Source: Candidatus Aerophobota bacterium (lineage in GTDB: Bacteria > Aerophobota > Aerophobia > Aerophobales > B3-G15). Taken from it: a DNA stretch of 50,469 bases. Under the pieces are notes generated by a model that was not told where the DNA came from, searched no databases, and saw nothing but the letters and a program-made list of their open reading frames with translations. Where the stretch lies: positions 1 to 50,469 of the forward strand of contig JAUWZM010000010.1 in assembly GCA_030615365.1 (NCBI GenBank), written 5' to 3'. Position 1 is the first letter of the stretch. Each line of letters opens with the position of its first letter. Position numbers and translations under genes: made by a program. Of this stretch, positions 24,638-33,756 are shown piece by piece.

Positions 24638-26717
24638 AAATAGCTTATCAGATAAAGAAAAGGAACAGGTGATTGCTTTAATCAAAGAAGGGAAAACTAT
24701 TCTTAAGGAACTTTTATATAGAATGTCAAAGGATGATGAGGATGTATTTTTATTCTGGAATGGGAGGAGCGAAGAGGTAACTAATGCAGTTTTGCCTTTC
24801 CATTCCATTGAATATATGGATGAGCCAAGAAAAGAAGTGAGCAAAAACTTACAGTTAGGGTTATTTACCACTGATTATAGAGGCAGGCAATTAAAGGGCT
24901 GGACAAATAAACTTATCTGGGGAGATAATAAACTAATTTTATCTTCTCTGGTAAATGGACCTTTAAGGGAGGAGATTGAAAAGGAAGGTGGTCTGAAACT
25001 AATTTACATAGATCCCCCTTTTGCTGTAGGCGCTGATTTTTCTTTTGATATTAAAATTGATGGCGATGAGGTTACAAAAAAGCCAAGTATAATAGAGGAA
25101 ATTGCCTATCGTGATACCTGGGGCAGAGGTATTTCATCTTATCTTGCTATGATGTATGAAAGATTAAAACTGATGCATGATTTATTAGCAGATGACGGTA
25201 GTATTTATGTGCATTGTGATTATCGGGTAAACTCTTATTTGAGATTGATTTTAGATGATATTTTTGGAGAGAATTTTGTAGCAGAAATTATTTGGAATTA
25301 TTCTTGGGGAATTAGGACTGACAAAAAATGGAATTATAAACATGATTATATTCTAATGTATTCTAAAAACAATAAATTTATTTTTAATGCAAATGATGTT
25401 TTAGAAGAAAGAACAATGTCTGAAAGCACTAAAAAAAGGTTAGAATACAAAGGAGCTATGATAAAAGATTGGAACAAAAGAGGGAAAATTGAAAAAGCTT
25501 TGCCAACAGATGTATGGCAGATTGCAATAATTAATGCAATGGCAACAGAAAGATTGAATTTCCCTACCCAAAAGCCAGAAGCCTTGGTTGGACGGATTAT
25601 CAAGGCCTCCTCCAATGAAGGTGATTTAGTAGCTGATTTCTTTTGTGGCAGTGGAACAACCTGTGCTGTTGCAGAAAAACTTAACAGGAAATGGTTCGGT
25701 GCAGATTTGGGCAGGTTTGCTATTCATACTACAAGAAAAAGAATGATTGATGTGCAAAGGGAATTGAAAAGAGAAAATAAGCCTTACCGAGCATTTGAGA
25801 TTTTAAATCTTGGTAAATATGAAAGGAAGTATTTCCTTGGTATCAATACCGACTTATCAGAGGAAGAGCAGCAGCGCCAACTTGAACAAAAACAGGAGCA
25901 ATACACAAATTTAATCTTAGAAGGATATAAGGCGAAAAGGGTTAAAGGATTTAAAATTTTGCAGGGGCAAAAAGGGCAGCGATTTGTGTATGTGGGTCCA
26001 ATAGATTTCCCTGTTACTAAAGCAATTATTGATGATATTTATAAAGAGTGCCAAGAAAAGCTAATTACCAATGTAGATGTTTTAGGATTTGAATTTGAGA
26101 TGGGATTAAAACCTTATGTTGAGCAGGAAATGAAAGATGCAGGAGTAAATCTGAAATTAAAGAACATTCCAAGAGAAGTATTTGATAGGCGAGCAGTAGA
26201 AAAAGGACAGGTGAAATTTTATGATGTTGCTTATCTTGAGGTTGAACCAATTATAAAAGAAAGAGTAGTAAAAGTTAAGCTGAAGGACTTTATTACTTCT
26301 TTTACTCAAGATGATTTAGAAGAAATTGAGCAATCTATGAAAAAAGGCAGTAATAAAGTTGTTATTGAAGATGGGAACATTGTAAAACTCACAAAGGATA
26401 AAAATGGCATTTTAAAAAGAGAAGTTTTAACAAAAAAATGGACAGATTGGATTGATTATTGGGCAATAGACTTTAACTATCAAGATAAAAAAGAGACTAT
26501 CAGGATTGGAAGAAATGGAGAGGCAAAAGAGGTTTGGACAGGGAATTATATCTTTGAAAACGAATGGCAATCATTCAGACAGAAGAAAAATCCAGAATTA
26601 GAGCTTATCTCTGCGCCATACACTTATAAACAACCTGGCAGATATAAAATAGCGGTAAGAGTTGTAGATATATTAGGTCAAGATACTCTGCAAACAATAG
26701 ATATTGATATTGGATAA
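24624..26717 (+). CDS. mod: Type III DNA methyltransferase Mod subunit (N6-adenine)
   Basis: A 697-residue beta-class adenine methylase. Catalytic motif IV DPPF is at D130-F133 (LIYIDPPFAVG) and SAM-binding motif I (DFFCGSGTT) at 338-346, the order expected for type III Mod. LNFPTQKPEALVGRII precedes motif I. The middle (about 160-330) is the target-recognition zone. The last 250 residues form a Res-interaction/accessory domain ending in PGRYKIAVRVVDILGQDTLQ. It methylates the recognition site and recruits Res. The frame is intact, unlike the remnant upstream. Confidence 0.93.
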   Translation: MLQDKNSLSDKEKEQVIALIKEGKTILKELLYRMSKDDEDVFLFWNGRSEEVTNAVLPFHSIEYMDEPRKEVSKNLQLGLFTTDYRGRQLKGWTNKLIWGDNKLILSSLVNGPLREEIEKEGGLKLIYIDPPFAVGADFSFDIKIDGDEVTKKPSIIEEIAYRDTWGRGISSYLAMMYERLKLMHDLLADDGSIYVHCDYRVNSYLRLILDDIFGENFVAEIIWNYSWGIRTDKKWNYKHDYILMYSKNNKFIFNANDVLEERTMSESTKKRLEYKGAMIKDWNKRGKIEKALPTDVWQIAIINAMATERLNFPTQKPEALVGRIIKASSNEGDLVADFFCGSGTTCAVAEKLNRKWFGADLGRFAIHTTRKRMIDVQRELKRENKPYRAFEILNLGKYERKYFLGINTDLSEEEQQRQLEQKQEQYTNLILEGYKAKRVKGFKILQGQKGQRFVYVGPIDFPVTKAIIDDIYKECQEKLITNVDVLGFEFEMGLKPYVEQEMKDAGVNLKLKNIPREVFDRRAVEKGQVKFYDVAYLEVEPIIKERVVKVKLKDFITSFTQDDLEEIEQSMKKGSNKVVIEDGNIVKLTKDKNGILKREVLTKKWTDWIDYWAIDFNYQDKKETIRIGRNGEAKEVWTGNYIFENEWQSFRQKKNPELELISAPYTYKQPGRYKIAVRVVDILGQDTLQTIDIDIG

Positions 26718-26736
26718 ATTTTTTGCTTCGTAAAAG

Positions 26737-26940
26737 AAAAGGGAACGGTTCTATTTTCATATCTAAAATCTTGGCCACTATAAAAAACCCATTGGTAGTT
26801 GTTACCTCTGGCCAAAATGAGAAGAATACCTTTTTCTGGTGAAATACGGGCAATCCTGGGCATAAAATTAATTTCCTTTTATAATAAAATTATAGCCCTG
26901 GCATAAAGAATATCTAGGAAAAATAGAATCATCCCTTTTT
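26737..26940 (-). mobile_element. Miniature RAYT-derived element, copy 1
   Basis: About 204 bp bounded by imperfect inverted ends (AAAAGGGAACGGTTCTATTT and, inverted, AAAAAGGGATGATTCTATTT). Inside, the minus strand from 26863 encodes MPRIARISPEKG ... ILARGNNYQWVFYSGQDF, the N-terminal piece of a REP-associated IS200-like (Y1) transposase. The remainder, including the catalytic Tyr region, is gone. A second copy of about 90% identity lies at 29795. It is a non-autonomous remnant. Confidence 0.8.
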
Positions 26941-26964
26941 TCTATTTTCCCTACGTTGTTCGGA

Positions 26965-26995
26965 ATACTTCCTTCCAAGAGTTGCAAGGAAGTAT
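26965..26995. repeat. Perfect 10 bp inverted repeat upstream of the STAND gene
   Basis: ATACTTCCTT and AAGGAAGTAT are perfect inverted repeats 11 bases apart, just after the miniature element and about 150 bp before the STAND gene. It could be an operator or hairpin; there is no T tract on the plus strand. Confidence 0.7.
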
Positions 26996-27141
26996 AAAAA
27001 GAATAGTCAATCAGCCACTATCCAAATTTTAATAGAATTTTAAAACAAATGAATGGGTAATTTAAATAGCGTATAACTTATAGGATTTTTCCTAAATACC
27101 GGGATTTTTCAGGACGTGACAGAATAACAAAGGATAACGGA

Positions 27142-29649
27142 ATGAGAAGGTATTTTATTACTTACGTAGATATTTTAGGATTTGAGAAAAGAGCTAGGAA
27201 GGATACGGAAAAAACTACTATAGGGTCTGAGGAGGTAAGAGAAGTCTATAGGGAAAGAATTGAGAATAGATTGAAAGAATTAAGCGTCGTAGGGACTCAG
27301 AAAGAGTACCCTAAAAAAGAACGAAATATAGCTTTTCATGTTGAGCAGGTGACCCTTGATAGCTGGTTGCTTTTTACCAATGATATCTGGAATGCCTTCA
27401 AGAGTATCGGCAAAGTATTAGAGGCTGGACTCCCCATGGAAATTGTCATTGGAATCAGAAAATTCAAGGAATCTCAAAGTAGACAGGAGCTTATTGTGCT
27501 CAGAGATGAAACAATAGATTATCTTAAGAGTGACATATCGAATTCTTATCGAAAAATGGTAGGTAAAAACATTGAACAAACTTTTGTTCTGGTTTCAAAG
27601 AAAGCATACGAAAGTATAGATTTCTCAAATATATCTCATGGCAAGCTCTATAAATCTTCGAAAGGAGAACAATTTTATCTTATTGAAAAAAATCAGTTTG
27701 AAAGAATATTGACATCACTTAAATTCCTTGAAAAGTTGGGATCGAAAAGGCCGGAGTACAGAGAGATAGATACCTTATACACAAAACCTAAGAATTACGA
27801 GGATATTATAAAAACTTTGAAGATCCACAATATCGTTTTTATTGTAGGCGATGCAGGGATGGGTAAAACATACACTGCTATTAAGCTCCTTTCTGACTAT
27901 TATAAAGAAGGCTATGAGCCTATCTATATTCGTGAGGAACAGAGAGAATTGCAATGGACGTTTATTAAAGAAAGGCAAGAACTTGAAGGGAAAGCGGTAT
28001 ATCTCGAAGATCCTTGGGATAAAGTCGAGTTCAAGAGCACTGGAGGCCTTTTTAGAGATGTGGGAAAGTTGATTCGGGAAGTCAAGGGATGTAATTGCAA
28101 AGTGATTATATCCTCAAGAGAAAAAGTATTTAGGGAGTTTATAAAAAGAAAGGAAACTGTGGAGGACACATACTTATATGCACATATTTTGAGTTTAGGT
28201 TCAACGTATACGAAGAAAAAACTAATCCACATGTTGAGAAAATACATCGATGTTTTTAAACCAATGTGGAGCGAAAATGTACTATTAAAAGGAATTGCAA
28301 TTGAATTTGCACAGCAAAACCTTAATACTCCAATGAGTGTCAAGCAATTTGTGGAAAACACTATGGATGCAAAAAATAAAGAAAATTTGCTTACAGGAGG
28401 CGAAAAGGCGGCTGAAGAAACAAGAATATCTTTTGCCAGAGAAATCGAAGAGATGTTTCGGAAAGGATTATATGATTATCTTGTTTTTTTAAGTTTTCCA
28501 TGCATGGGAGGAATGAATGTTGAAATTGCAGGACTTTGCTACTGGAAAGTACTGAACGAGTTAAAAAAGTTAGGATATGACTTGATCAGGGCTAAGGAAT
28601 TCGATGCCTTAATCGAGGAATTTAGCAATGTTGTAGAAATTCACACAGAATCTAACTGGTTGAGATATATCCATCCGCTATATAAAGATGCTTTTGGAAG
28701 TACTTTGGTATACGAGGGCAAACCTACTGATATTTCTAAAAAAATATTCTTTAAAGTTTTTGCCAAACTTTCTGAAAATGACCAATTTTCTAAGCATATT
28801 TCGTGGAATATATCAAATTATTTTAACAAACTTCCAGAGAAAGGAAGGGATAAACTACTTGTTAAGCTCTCAGAAAAAGACCATAGCGGTGTCGCATGGA
28901 CTATTATAACTCATTTTAGCAAGGTATCTAAGGAGTTACAAAATCTTCTTCTTGAGCTTTCCGAAAAAAACGATGCAGCTATTCAAATTGGGTTAGCCAT
29001 AGTACATAATTTTGATCAACTTCCTATAGTGCTAAGGAATAAATTCTTGTCCAAGTTTGTTGAGAGAAATCAAGCTACTGAGATTCTTGCTAAAGGTATT
29101 CGTGATAATTTCGGGGGACTTCCTGAAGAAGTAAGAAATAAATTGCTGGTCAAGCTTGCAGAGAAGGATCAAGCTGCTTCTAGCGTTGCCGTAGTTGTAT
29201 TAGAAGAATTCGAGAAACTTCCCGAGAAGATAAGAAATGAGTTGCTCCTTAGGCTTTCTTTGAAAGAACAGGCTGTTCGCAATGTTGCTAGAGCTGTAGC
29301 AGATCATTTTGATTTGCTACCAGAGGTTTTAAGGAATGAATTACTATTAAAACTCTCTAAAAAGGTAAAACCTGCTTGGCCTATTGTTAGAGCTATAGCA
29401 AATCATTTCAATGAACTTCCTAAAAATGTAAGGGACTTGCTAGATGATTTGCAAGAGCCTCTAAAATTTGAAATTCAGTCTCTAGCACGTTGGTCACCTT
29501 TGCAAGCAATAAGGGTAATTTCAAATGTGAGATCGAAAATTGACCCGAATTTTGCACTCAAAGTATTAGACAAATTGAGCCAAAGTGAGGATGAAAAGAT
29601 ACGAACGAATGCGAAGATATTAATGAATTCTATATGGTCTGATTTATAA
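27142..29649 (+). CDS. Cyclase-like/STAND NTPase/HEAT-like repeat protein
   Basis: An 835-residue multidomain protein. Residues 1-190 look like a nucleotide-cyclase-type palm domain (YFITYVDILGFEK with D10, LDSWLLF with D73, GLPMEIVIGI). Residues 200-500 form a STAND NTPase of the nSTAND3 style: Walker A GDAGMGKT (236-243), YEPIYIREE, and YLEDPWD (287-293) as the Walker B-like acidic motif. From about 540 to 790 there are 33-35-residue HEAT-like repeats with LPE-x-VRNELLLKLSEK wording. This effector-NTPase-repeat order is that of Avs/NLR-like antiphage sensors. It follows mod and is flanked by miniature elements. Confidence 0.75.
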   Translation: MRRYFITYVDILGFEKRARKDTEKTTIGSEEVREVYRERIENRLKELSVVGTQKEYPKKERNIAFHVEQVTLDSWLLFTNDIWNAFKSIGKVLEAGLPMEIVIGIRKFKESQSRQELIVLRDETIDYLKSDISNSYRKMVGKNIEQTFVLVSKKAYESIDFSNISHGKLYKSSKGEQFYLIEKNQFERILTSLKFLEKLGSKRPEYREIDTLYTKPKNYEDIIKTLKIHNIVFIVGDAGMGKTYTAIKLLSDYYKEGYEPIYIREEQRELQWTFIKERQELEGKAVYLEDPWDKVEFKSTGGLFRDVGKLIREVKGCNCKVIISSREKVFREFIKRKETVEDTYLYAHILSLGSTYTKKKLIHMLRKYIDVFKPMWSENVLLKGIAIEFAQQNLNTPMSVKQFVENTMDAKNKENLLTGGEKAAEETRISFAREIEEMFRKGLYDYLVFLSFPCMGGMNVEIAGLCYWKVLNELKKLGYDLIRAKEFDALIEEFSNVVEIHTESNWLRYIHPLYKDAFGSTLVYEGKPTDISKKIFFKVFAKLSENDQFSKHISWNISNYFNKLPEKGRDKLLVKLSEKDHSGVAWTIITHFSKVSKELQNLLLELSEKNDAAIQIGLAIVHNFDQLPIVLRNKFLSKFVERNQATEILAKGIRDNFGGLPEEVRNKLLVKLAEKDQAASSVAVVVLEEFEKLPEKIRNELLLRLSLKEQAVRNVARAVADHFDLLPEVLRNELLLKLSKKVKPAWPIVRAIANHFNELPKNVRDLLDDLQEPLKFEIQSLARWSPLQAIRVISNVRSKIDPNFALKVLDKLSQSEDEKIRTNAKILMNSIWSDL

Positions 29650-29794
29650 GAACGATAAATAATATAAAAAATAATTGTGATTCTTAAAGGATATCAATAG
29701 ATCTTATATTCTCGTTCGCTATCGTCATACACTGAGGTAGAGGGTATGCAACTTTGTCGTAGAGCTCTGCCTCCTCTATGAGAGAAAAAAAGAG

Positions 29795-29995
29795 AAAAGG
29801 GAACGGTTCTATTTTCATATTTAAAATCTTGGCTACTATAAAAAACCCATTGGTGATTGTTACCTCTGGCCAAGATGAGAAGAATACCTTTTTCTAGTGA
29901 AATACGAGCAATCCTGGGCATAAAATTAGTTTCCTTCTATAATAGAATTATAACTACGGCATAGAGAATATCTAATAATAGAACCGTCCCTTTTT
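29795..29995 (-). mobile_element. Miniature RAYT-derived element, copy 2
   Basis: About 201 bp, bounded by AAAAGGGAACGGTTCTATTT and the inverted AAAAAGGGACGGTTCTATT. The minus strand from 29921 encodes MPRIARISLEKG ... ILARGNNHQWVFYSSQDF, a Y1 transposase N-terminal scrap like copy 1. It is in direct orientation relative to copy 1, and the two flank the STAND gene at 0.2-0.3 kb distance. It cannot encode a working transposase. Confidence 0.8.
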
Positions 29996-30119
29996 GATGA
30001 GCAGGGTAATTCGTAGTGAGGATGATTTGAAGCAACTTTGAATGGAATTGAAGGAGTTGTGAAAGGTGTTTTGAAGAAAAATAAAGAAGTAGAACTTTAT
30101 TAGAAAGAAGGGGAAAGCC

Positions 30120-30307
30120 ATGAAATTTATTGTGGTCTTAAACCAGCCGAAGAGGGAGGAGTGAATGTTTCTGTTCCTGCACTCGATGGCTGTTTTACAC
30201 AGGGTGAGAGCGAAGAGGAAACTTTGAGGAATGCTAAGGAGGCGATACTTTGCTATTTGGAAGGTAAAGTAGGAATTGCCATTGAAGATTTAAAGAAACT
30301 TGTCTGA
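30120..30307 (+). pseudogene. hicB: HicB-like antitoxin with an N-terminal frameshift
   Basis: Behind AAGAAGGGG, ATG 30120 reads MKFIVVLNQP then stops, while the neighbouring frame continues PAEEGGVNVSVPALDGCFTQ GESEEETLRNAKEAI to the stop at 30307. A single indel near 30145 rejoins a standard HicB N-terminal domain of about 62 residues. HicB neutralises the HicA mRNA interferase; no hicA is visible. The rest of 29996-30119 and 30308-30443 has no clear gene. Confidence 0.75.
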
Positions 30308-30443
30308 ATAAATGGCTCAAGAAAAGGAATAATACAAAAGCTACATTGAGTTTAAGAAAATTACTGGGGAAAGAAAACCCCCCGCCGTCTTAAAGGTATG
30401 ACTGCTCAGGAGAATATCAAGGCATGCAGAGACCAATCCTTAG

Positions 30444-30472
30444 AATGTTATCAACATCGTCCAACTCGGGGA
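30444..30472 (+). repeat. 29 bp direct repeat, right copy
   Basis: Exact second copy of 16954-16982. It lies just after the HicB remnant and before the MoxR/vWA cluster, where base composition becomes richer in GC. It marks the right edge of the defence island. Confidence 0.8.
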
Positions 30473-30693
30473 CCTAATCTTATCAAGATATTGGCAAGAA
30501 ACCTCTTTTTGTTAAGAATATAGAAATTCCAGCTTCCTGAAAAAAATTTGACCTTTCAAAAAACTTACCTATACTTACAATGATTACTAATCCGAGAAGT
30601 GTTAAAGAGAAAAACTAACGAAATTTTTAAAACATGGCAAATATTCACTATTTGGAAAAATAACTATTACTGTAATCCAATATAAGAAATATC

Positions 30694-32631
30694 TTGAATG
30701 ATGTGAGTTTTAAAAAATGGGGTGGAATTATTATCAGCGGATTGATTCTGGGAATGGTTTTTTTTGCCTTCTCCATCCAGGCAAGGGCAGCTTTGCCTCT
30801 TCAGATGAAGTTAAAGATTGGCTTTGAGGATCGATACAGAATTGGAACCTGGGCGCCTTTGAGAGTTCTTCTTGAAAATCAGGGACGTTCAATTGAGGGA
30901 ACTCTTTTAATTAAACTCTCCAGAGAGGATATTCTGGAACAAAAGTATGTTGAGACCCTCTATTCTATCCCCATCACCCTCCCCAACTCTTCCAGGAAAC
31001 TTTACCAGGTCAATGTGCTTTTAGAATCAGATGTCCACTCTCTAAAGGTTTTATTGCTCGCTGATGAAAACATTCTAATCGAAAGAGAAATTCATCTGGA
31101 GCGCTTTTACAGTAAAGATGGATTTATCCTCGTGGTCAACAGGACTCACTCTGGATTTGATTTTTTGAATCCTCTAAAAGTGGAAAAGATGAGGCGGGTG
31201 CTTTATGTTGATCCAGATGAACTTCCCGATAGATGGATAGGTTATGATGCAATTCAGGCCTTAATTCTGGATGATGTAACCTTGGTTGAGTTAACCCATG
31301 CTCAACAGAAGGCTATCAAAATGTGGCTGTCCTCCGGAGGGACCCTGATCATCACGGCAAGAGGTGGCTACGGAAAGTTCAAATCTCCTCTTCTGCTTGA
31401 CTTACTCCCGCTCAAGTCCTTAGAGAAAACTTATCTGAGTTCTCCATTTCCCTCCTTAGAGGAAAGATACGGATCTTTAGAAGAATCTCCTCGAAGAATC
31501 GAGTTATGGAAAAGTCAATGGCAGGAGGGTGATGTGTTAATAAGGGAGAAAGGCGTCCCTTTGTTGGTGAGATTAAAGAGGGATCAGGGAAGAATATTCT
31601 TTTTGGCCTTTGACTCCTTTCAGCCTCCTTTTAAAAACTGGTCGGGAATTCCTTACCTATGGAATGAAATGCTCACAGAGGAGATTGCCTATCCCCTTTT
31701 CTCTCAAGGAATCCTGGACGCCATTGCAAGCCATTCCTTTTCCTGGCAGAGAAGACTTTATCCAGGACTAAAAGAGCTTGCTATTTTTATTTTACTCTAT
31801 CTTCTCCTTCTTGGTTTTTTCTCCTGGCAAAGAATAAAGGGGAAATCTCCCCGGAAAATGACAATAGGTCTGGTTATTATCACACTCTCCTTTATCAGCA
31901 TCTCTTATTTGATGGGAGCGAGGATACGGGAAAAGAACACCTCCTTGCGGCAAATAAGCATCTTTTACCAAAAACAGGGAGATTCCCTGGCAAGGACCGT
32001 AAGTTACCTCAACCTATTTTCTCCGTATCTTCAGTCTGTAGAGCTGAAATTCGATGAAGAAAGATGTTTCGTGAGTTCTCCACTGATACCTGAGCAAGAA
32101 AGACTATTTAATAATCTGATGGTTTACCCTGGAGAGGGGAAAATTCGCTGGAGCTCCACCTTTACTCCACCATGGTCCTTTCATGTATGCCGCCTGGAAA
32201 CGATTCTTCCTTTTTCTATTAAAGTAAGGATCAGGGAAGAAAAGGAAATTACAACAGTACACCTGGAGAACTTGAATCCCTTCCCCCTCAAGGATATACT
32301 GCTTCTGCACGAGGACAGGAGCTCCTTTTTAGAGGAACTTTCTCCCTCAGGGAGGGCCGATTTAATTCTAAAAAAGAGAGAGAAATTTACCCTTTCGAGT
32401 TACGTACGGAAGATCGGGCAAAAAGACTCTGAATCTGATGCTGAATTAAGAGGTCAGATTTTCCAGCAAATCTGGGGCCTTGGAATGCCCTTGAAGGAGG
32501 TAATTACCAGATTTCCCGTGCTGCTGGCCTGGTTTGAGAAGTCTCCTCAAGCTGTGGTCGGGACTGACCAACGGTGCAAACTTAGCTTTACTGGTCTATT
32601 GATAATGCCCATTACTCTTTCTCAACCATGA
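30694..32631 (+). CDS. Membrane-anchored protein of the MoxR/vWA cluster
   Basis: A 645-residue protein with a signal or anchor segment near residues 10-33 (GGIIISGLILGMVFFAFSIQ). A large extracytoplasmic part includes a Rossmann/GATase-like region (LILDDVTLVELTHAQQKAIK, SSGGTLIITARGGYGKF near 190-230), and two membrane helices lie near 365-410 (LAIFILLYLLLLGFFSW). The start is TTG 30694 or GTG 30703, with a weak ribosome binding site. No family name is certain; similar proteins accompany ABC-2, MoxR and vWA genes. The gap upstream (30473-30693) shows only AT-rich sequence. Confidence 0.6.
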   Translation: MNDVSFKKWGGIIISGLILGMVFFAFSIQARAALPLQMKLKIGFEDRYRIGTWAPLRVLLENQGRSIEGTLLIKLSREDILEQKYVETLYSIPITLPNSSRKLYQVNVLLESDVHSLKVLLLADENILIEREIHLERFYSKDGFILVVNRTHSGFDFLNPLKVEKMRRVLYVDPDELPDRWIGYDAIQALILDDVTLVELTHAQQKAIKMWLSSGGTLIITARGGYGKFKSPLLLDLLPLKSLEKTYLSSPFPSLEERYGSLEESPRRIELWKSQWQEGDVLIREKGVPLLVRLKRDQGRIFFLAFDSFQPPFKNWSGIPYLWNEMLTEEIAYPLFSQGILDAIASHSFSWQRRLYPGLKELAIFILLYLLLLGFFSWQRIKGKSPRKMTIGLVIITLSFISISYLMGARIREKNTSLRQISIFYQKQGDSLARTVSYLNLFSPYLQSVELKFDEERCFVSSPLIPEQERLFNNLMVYPGEGKIRWSSTFTPPWSFHVCRLETILPFSIKVRIREEKEITTVHLENLNPFPLKDILLLHEDRSSFLEELSPSGRADLILKKREKFTLSSYVRKIGQKDSESDAELRGQIFQQIWGLGMPLKEVITRFPVLLAWFEKSPQAVVGTDQRCKLSFTGLLIMPITLSQP

Positions 32632-32975
32632 TAAAGGTAACTATTTGGCCACAGATTTACACAGATAAACACGGATAAACTTAAACACCAGATTGCAAAT
32701 ATTAGAAATATGCAGTGATAATGAACCTGGTGACCTTTTAGCCTTTTGCATGATAGTAAAAGAAAAATATCAGCGTCCATCCGCGGATAGAGAAGTTACT
32801 AGTAGACAAAAATTGAAAGTGAGGAAACTATTAAATAGCTATTTGGTCTAATTAGTAATTACACAGTTATATTTTTTAGTGAATCCAGTGTTTTTCAATG
32901 GATAATTTCTTAAAGTAACCCGGTGTTCTCTGTGGTTAATTTCTAACACTGCCATAGAGAAGGTAGGGGGAGAAA
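32632..32975. repeat. Repeat-derived gap
   Basis: No gene is seen. Stretches such as CACAGATTTACACAGATAAA near 32650 and GTTCTCTGTGGTTAATTTC near 32925 belong to the class of dispersed non-coding repeats common in environmental bacteria, and similar wording occurs near 36380. It separates the 645-residue membrane protein from the permease gene. Confidence 0.5.
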
Positions 32976-33644
32976 ATGGAAAAATTTCGATTCATCCTAA
33001 TTAACGATTTAAAAGTCTATATGAGGGATCGAGCATTCCTCAAGGCTCATCTTTTATATCTGGTGATACTTTCCCTGGTGGTGATCCTTGGCTGGCCTGG
33101 TGGTGCTTTCCCGAGCTTCCAAAGGCCATGGGTTTTTTTAGCCCTCAGTTATGCCCAGATAATTATCCTGAGCTACATCAGTGGAAGGTTAGCGGTGCAG
33201 TCTTCTTTTATGGGCGAAGCGAGCCTTGGCGATTGGCTAAGGTATACCCATATTAGCCCAATGGATATAGCCCTGGGAAGATTCCTGGGGATCTTCCTCT
33301 ATACTCTACTTATGTTTTCTTCCTCGCTGCCACTTGTAATTCTGTGTTATTTTATAGGAGGGGTATTTCTAAAATCAGCGTTGATCATTTACGCTCTTTT
33401 GCCACTTTTTCTCATTACCTTCATCAACTTTGGTCTTCTTTTCACTCTTATGTGGCGGGAGTATTTTTCAGTCTTCATATTAAATCTACTCAGCCTCTTC
33501 TTTGTATTGGGGCTTTTCTTGACCAGGACAGGCTGGCGAGAACTTTTTTACCTAAATCCCCGATTTATCCTGTTTGTCTTTATCTTATCGTTTTTTGCAT
33601 TTTTTGCCTTTGTGATAAGTTTAAGAAAGATGGTAGCGACTTAA
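32976..33644 (+). CDS. ABC-2 type permease-like membrane protein
   Basis: A 222-residue protein with six predicted membrane segments, e.g. LLYLVILSLVVILGW, VFLALSYAQIIILSYI, LPLVILCYFIGGVF. The cytoplasmic FILINDLKVYMRDRAFLKAH start resembles ABC-2 permeases. A clear GGTAGGGGG ribosome binding site is present. An ABC-2 permease needs an ATPase, and none is in this window, although such clusters usually have one. Substrate unknown. Confidence 0.65.
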   Translation: MEKFRFILINDLKVYMRDRAFLKAHLLYLVILSLVVILGWPGGAFPSFQRPWVFLALSYAQIIILSYISGRLAVQSSFMGEASLGDWLRYTHISPMDIALGRFLGIFLYTLLMFSSSLPLVILCYFIGGVFLKSALIIYALLPLFLITFINFGLLFTLMWREYFSVFILNLLSLFFVLGLFLTRTGWRELFYLNPRFILFVFILSFFAFFAFVISLRKMVAT

Positions 33645-33727
33645 CCACTGATTTACGTGAGATGAATACAGATAGTATTAATCTTAAGAAGAACCATTCA
33701 ATAATTATTCGTGATAATTAGTGGTTG
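33641..33727. repeat. Short element bounded by inverted repeats
   Basis: TTAACCACT at 33641 and AGTGGTT at 33720 are inverted around about 70 bp in the gap before the next gene. It looks like an eroded dispersed palindromic repeat; it overlaps the permease stop codon. Confidence 0.45.
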
Positions 33728-33756
33728 AACTGCTACGAAAGATGAAGGATTAACCT

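Noticed and set aside
26941..27141. tRNA or attachment site between mod and the STAND gene
   Set aside because: No cloverleaf or GGTTCGA-type T-arm was found; the only structure is the 10 bp dyad.
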